Positions 60,761-64,000 of a stretch of DNA of 64,000 bases are shown here, one piece after another. The notes below the pieces were generated by a model, which was not told where the DNA came from, made no database searches, and saw only the letters and a list, made by a program, of their open reading frames with translations. Each line of letters opens with the position of its first letter. Position 1 is the stretch's first letter. The stretch is from Gonatopus flavifemur (taxonomy: Eukaryota; Arthropoda; Insecta; Hymenoptera; Dryinidae): the NCBI GenBank assembly GCA_018340375.1, contig JAFFJZ010000001.1, forward strand, positions 63,170,001-63,234,000, written 5' to 3'. Position numbers and translations under genes: made by a program.

Positions 60761-60879
60761 ATACTGAAGACGTCGAGGATCCAAGATCCGACTTTGGCCT
60801 TCATAACACAGAATACACACGTCCGTCTAATTTGATGAAAAGTAAATCTCTCGAAAGGAAAAGTCGCGAAAGCGAAGAG
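60761..60879 (+). CDS. Internal exon 2 of the same extracellular protein gene
   Basis: A 119-nt exon starts after the acceptor ttgttcattgaag and ends at a consensus GTGAGT donor. It enters in phase 1, matching the exit phase of the exon at 57202, and leaves in phase 0. It is strongly hydrophilic: an acidic opening (DTEDVEDPRSD), then a Ser/Lys/Arg/Glu-rich end (KSLERKSRESEE). No domain is recognisable. The reading frame is also open to the left because the intron happens to contain no stop just upstream, but the donor/acceptor phases favour the start given here. The acceptor pyrimidine tract is weak, so the exact 5' edge is less certain than the 3' edge. Confidence 0.65.
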
Positions 60880-61147
60880 GTGAGTGACAGTTTATTACAT
60901 CACCATTAAACCTTTTGTATGTTCTGAAACGTAAGTAATTCAAGAAGCATATTCTCTGAATTCCTCAGAGTGACATTTCATTTTTTAGCTAACCAGAAGT
61001 GAGCTTGTTGAATTTTCAAGGGAAATTTTCACTCTTTTGGAGTAATAGTCTAAGGTTTGGGATTAGAGAGTCACAATCACAGTGTAAAAATATTCGGAGT
61101 TTTTCCATACCCATGTACATGTAGAAAAAAGACGTTCTGAATATTAC

Positions 61148-61337
61148 TCCATTTATTAGTGCTGAAGTAGCAGGATAACTGTTATCACACAGTGTAGTAA
61201 AAATTCATGCTGCATAATTTGAAGTTGCGTCAAATTAAACGATTTTTCAAATCATTAAGCATTAATTTTTACTACACAGTGTTGCAAAACTGATACTATA
61301 TCACTTTATGCTGCTACTTTAGTACAAAATGTAGTGA
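61148..61337. repeat. Foldback repeat around tgtagtaaaaatt
   Basis: The arms gtgctgaagtagcag ... cacagtgtagtaaaaattca and the inverse aatttttactacacagtg ... gctgctactttagtac form a palindrome. The limits and target duplication are unclear. Confidence 0.5.
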
Positions 61338-62003
61338 TACTTGAAACCACACTTTATCCCAGGTAAGGGAAATTTCTCATATTCGTATGGGAAAACAGAA
61401 TTCCCGTACATGTATAGGAATTTTCACATTACAATACGTAGAAATGATTGTTTTTATGAAGTTTTCAATGTAAATTTATAAGATTTTTCTCCGAATATTC
61501 ATGGAAAATTCCCTAACCACAAGTAATTGTCTATCGCTATCCAGTCTATCGCCTGGAAATTCTATGCGCAAATTTATGGTTGATTGATCCCGTCAGAATT
61601 TCCAGGCAGTAGACACCCTGGAAATATTACTTCACAAATACATGTATGTGAAGTTTCCCAACCAAATTTTCTACTGTGCACTCTAATTCGAAAGTGATTT
61701 TTTTATTCGGAAGGAGTGAGAATGCACTTCAAATGAGTAGAAATCGCATTCGAAGGAAACAAGCCCATTTCTGAGACTACATAGAGTTAAACGAATGATT
61801 TTCAGACTCTTGAAGATTTAGAGAGTAAGATTTTTGGTATATTAATATTGAAATATCACCAATTGTTTGCCCTATTGAGGATATCAGAAAGACTTGAAGA
61901 GAAATCAAAACAAACACCTTCACTGCAAAGAAACTGTTAGGTTGCATTTCGTTGTCCCAGTTTTTTCCGAATCTTTCCGATATTTTCAACAGGATGGAAG
62001 CTA

Positions 62004-62154
62004 CACTGTAAAAAGGAAGTCTTAAATTCAGGTCATTTCATGGCTGAATCTATGATGCAAACAAATTAAGCCGAAAAAACAATCGCCGACACAATAGGAA
62101 AAAGCATTGTCTGAAATTGAGATGCAAACAGATTGAGACTTCCTTTTTACAGTG
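62004..62154. mobile_element. 151-bp MITE CACTGTAAAAAGG...CCTTTTTACAGTG, TSD TA
   Basis: TA flanks both sides (62002-62003 and 62155-62156). It is a second copy of the family at 10999-11148, in opposite orientation. Confidence 0.86.
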
Positions 62155-62694
62155 TATGTTATATAATGAGGGGATGATGAATGAACTTGATTATGCATAA
62201 CGTTGCAATTATTACATTCTACACGTTCTATCGAGAATGAAAAGCTTGTTATCCCCTGTTGCATGACAACCCGATCGCCCGGTTTGTCAATTTCACAGAA
62301 GGATATAGTCTGTTCACAGGCGCGATCTGGTTTTCATTATTAGATGTGTGAGATGTGGGTACTATACAGTGAGAAGAGTTATGCATAATCTACGAATAAA
62401 CTATACATAACATGTACACAAAGAAACGGGTTTATATAAATATATTACATATATTTCTTTTTTTTATTATACGTGAGTTGTAAGAATATTAGATATAAAT
62501 TATGCATATTTTATGTAACCCCATTTCTTGATACACCTCTCTGTCATATGAACACATAAATCAATCTGATCATTCAATCTGATAATAAATCACAGTTCAT
62601 AATATTCTAGCATAAACAAGAATACAGTACAACATTTTCATGTTTTAAACCCAAATATTAGCTCCTGTTCAAAATATTTTTTACGGTCAAACTG

Positions 62695-62974
62695 CACGGA
62701 GAAAAAAGATTTCGTTATTTTAACGAATCCGTCTTCGCTGAACGGATTGAATAACCTAACGATGACATTTCACTGTGTTAATGAGCTAATTCGCTGTATT
62801 GACTAACTGATTCGTTATAATTATCAGTCCTTCGCTAATTTTACGAAGCTTGATTCGCTGAAACAACGAATCGCCGTTCACTTCAGCGGACTTGCTTGCT
62901 GTCCATATAATAACAAGCGAGTTTCGTTAAGACAGCGAAATTCTTGCTATTCCAACGAATTTTTTTTCTCCGTG
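62695..62974. mobile_element. 280-bp MITE CACGGAGAAAAAAG...TTTTTTCTCCGTG, TSD TG
   Basis: TG flanks both sides. The interior repeats aacgaatc / gattcgct motifs in both orientations. A partial relative lies at 51453-52070. Confidence 0.82.
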
Positions 62975-63465
62975 TGTTATTGCTAGAATCTGGCAAACAA
63001 ATCCTCACCAGTACTGGGCCTTTTGTAGATCCTCGGTTATTTCACATGGTTTGAGACATCTTTCGGACTTCCATTGTCTTTCGTACCGCATTGAAATTTA
63101 TCCCATGCTCAATTTAGAAAAGTGCCCTCTATTCGTTTCTATAATCAATGAACACTCCGAAGGAAAAGTACGTAAAGTTGATTTCAATTAAACAATCAGG
63201 GAAATTCTCTCACCCATGAAGCAGTACCCGGCTAGAAATTTTCTTTTTCCCGAGAATTGAAGTTTCTAAGGTCTTACTTTGGCACAGACCACCCCAACTT
63301 TGGCCAAGGTGAGGCCTTATATCCAAAGAGTCGCTTTCCTAGCAGGGTAGTAAAATTTATCGTACACATCTGTTCTGTATGAGATAATAACGAATGTATT
63401 GTGGAACAAACTGCCCGTATTACGTTTTTATATATATATTTCATCGTCATTATTGCAATGTTTAG

Positions 63466-63625
63466 AACACGGTAGAACCTGACAGTGAAAGGCGGAGGAT
63501 TCAACCAAGGTATGAAAACGATGATGAAGATCTTGCCGGTTCTGGAGAAGTCGAAGGAAGTGCTACCGAATCCGATTTGGGACATCATATCGTTCCAGAG
63601 GATCGTAGAAGTCACACTCCAGCAA
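63466..63625 (+). CDS. Internal exon 3 of the same gene, with Ser-Gly acidic motif
   Basis: A 160-nt exon follows a T-rich acceptor (attgcaatgtttag) and ends at a GTAAG donor. It enters in phase 0, matching the exit of the 60879 exon, and leaves in phase 1. It reads NTVEPDSERRR... and then an acidic stretch with Ser-Gly (YENDDEDLAGSGEVEGS), which has the form of a glycosaminoglycan attachment site: acidic residues next to SG. This supports a secreted proteoglycan-type protein. No folded domain is visible in these 53 residues. The remainder of the gene would lie beyond the right edge of the window. The perlecan N-terminal region of insects has the same kind of acidic SG-containing sequence, but I cannot confirm homology without a search. 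Confidence 0.7.
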
Positions 63626-63963
63626 GTAAGTGGCCTTATCATATCAAATTTCTCTCACTTAATGTTTAGACAGGTCATCTGATAAAAAAAATTGAAATGA
63701 AGTCGTAAATACGCCATAGTTTTTTCTCACGGGATGTAATAATTTTTATCATAATATGAATTGGAATCGATTAGGTGCTTTTGTTAAATATTTGGCATAC
63801 CAACTCTTATCGTTGTACTAGCTTTCTGTTGTAACTTTGGAAATTGATGAGTGAATTCTCTATCCCGAACGTTCGTTGTACAAAACAGGATTCATAACAT
63901 TACTGTGGAAGAAAAATATAGAGTTAAATTTAATATGAAATCTTGCCCTAATAGCAAATGTAT

Positions 63964-64000
63964 CTCTGGGACGATTTCTGAACGTTCAGAAAACCTCCCC
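63964..64000. repeat. Partial copy of the 41188 MITE interior at window edge
   Basis: The last 37 bases match the reverse complement of the interior of the MITE at 41188-41297, including the palindromic core around GAACGTTC. The copy runs off the window. Confidence 0.6.

Overview
The window is AT-rich, intron-like and repeat-dense animal DNA. The transposon types (mariner with a Mos1-like copy, pogo-like, hAT, TTAA-site and many foldback MITEs) suggest an arthropod, probably an insect. A hymenopteran is possible but not proven. There is no sign of bacterial operons, rRNA genes, CRISPR arrays or a complete host gene.

The only host-type coding sequence I can support is at the right end on the + strand. 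Three exons (56998-57202, 60761-60879, 63466-63625) have matching splice phases at both joins and read as one acidic, Thr-rich, Ser-Gly-containing extracellular-type protein segment, interrupted by long introns. The start and end of the gene lie outside what I can see, so much of the sequence to the left may be its intron or upstream DNA. The exons could belong to a perlecan/trol-like proteoglycan; that is inference.

The rest is dominated by DNA transposons. (i) 5.9-6.6 kb holds a pogo-like element that kept its DNA-binding domain and terminal zinc finger but lost the catalytic core. (ii) 8.2-11.2 kb holds three MITE-in-MITE nests. (iii) 17.5-20.1 kb has an inverted pair of coding-like fragments and a 1.75-kb element with long inverted repeats. 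(iv) 34.8-36.3 kb is a dead mariner carrying a MITE with a 10-bp target duplication. (v) 38.2-42.2 kb is a dead mariner split by two insertions, one of which contains an apparently intact 1,286-bp Mos1-like mariner with a 345-codon transposase. (vi) 44.1-48.3 kb and 51.5-63 kb hold further nests, including a 1,305-bp hAT element with a perfect 8-bp target duplication.

The most notable pattern is a window-wide set of foldback elements that end either CAC...GTG or CCC...GGG and are flanked by 2-bp target duplications of variable sequence. Several insertion sites can be checked because the element interrupts a recognisable transposase or palindrome. Termini and 2-bp duplications resemble the EnSpm/CACTA superfamily, but no transposase for them is visible here. 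Long stretches (about 11.2-17.5, 24.3-34.8, 48.3-50.7 and 53.7-55.3 kb) hold no feature I can support beyond simple repeats.
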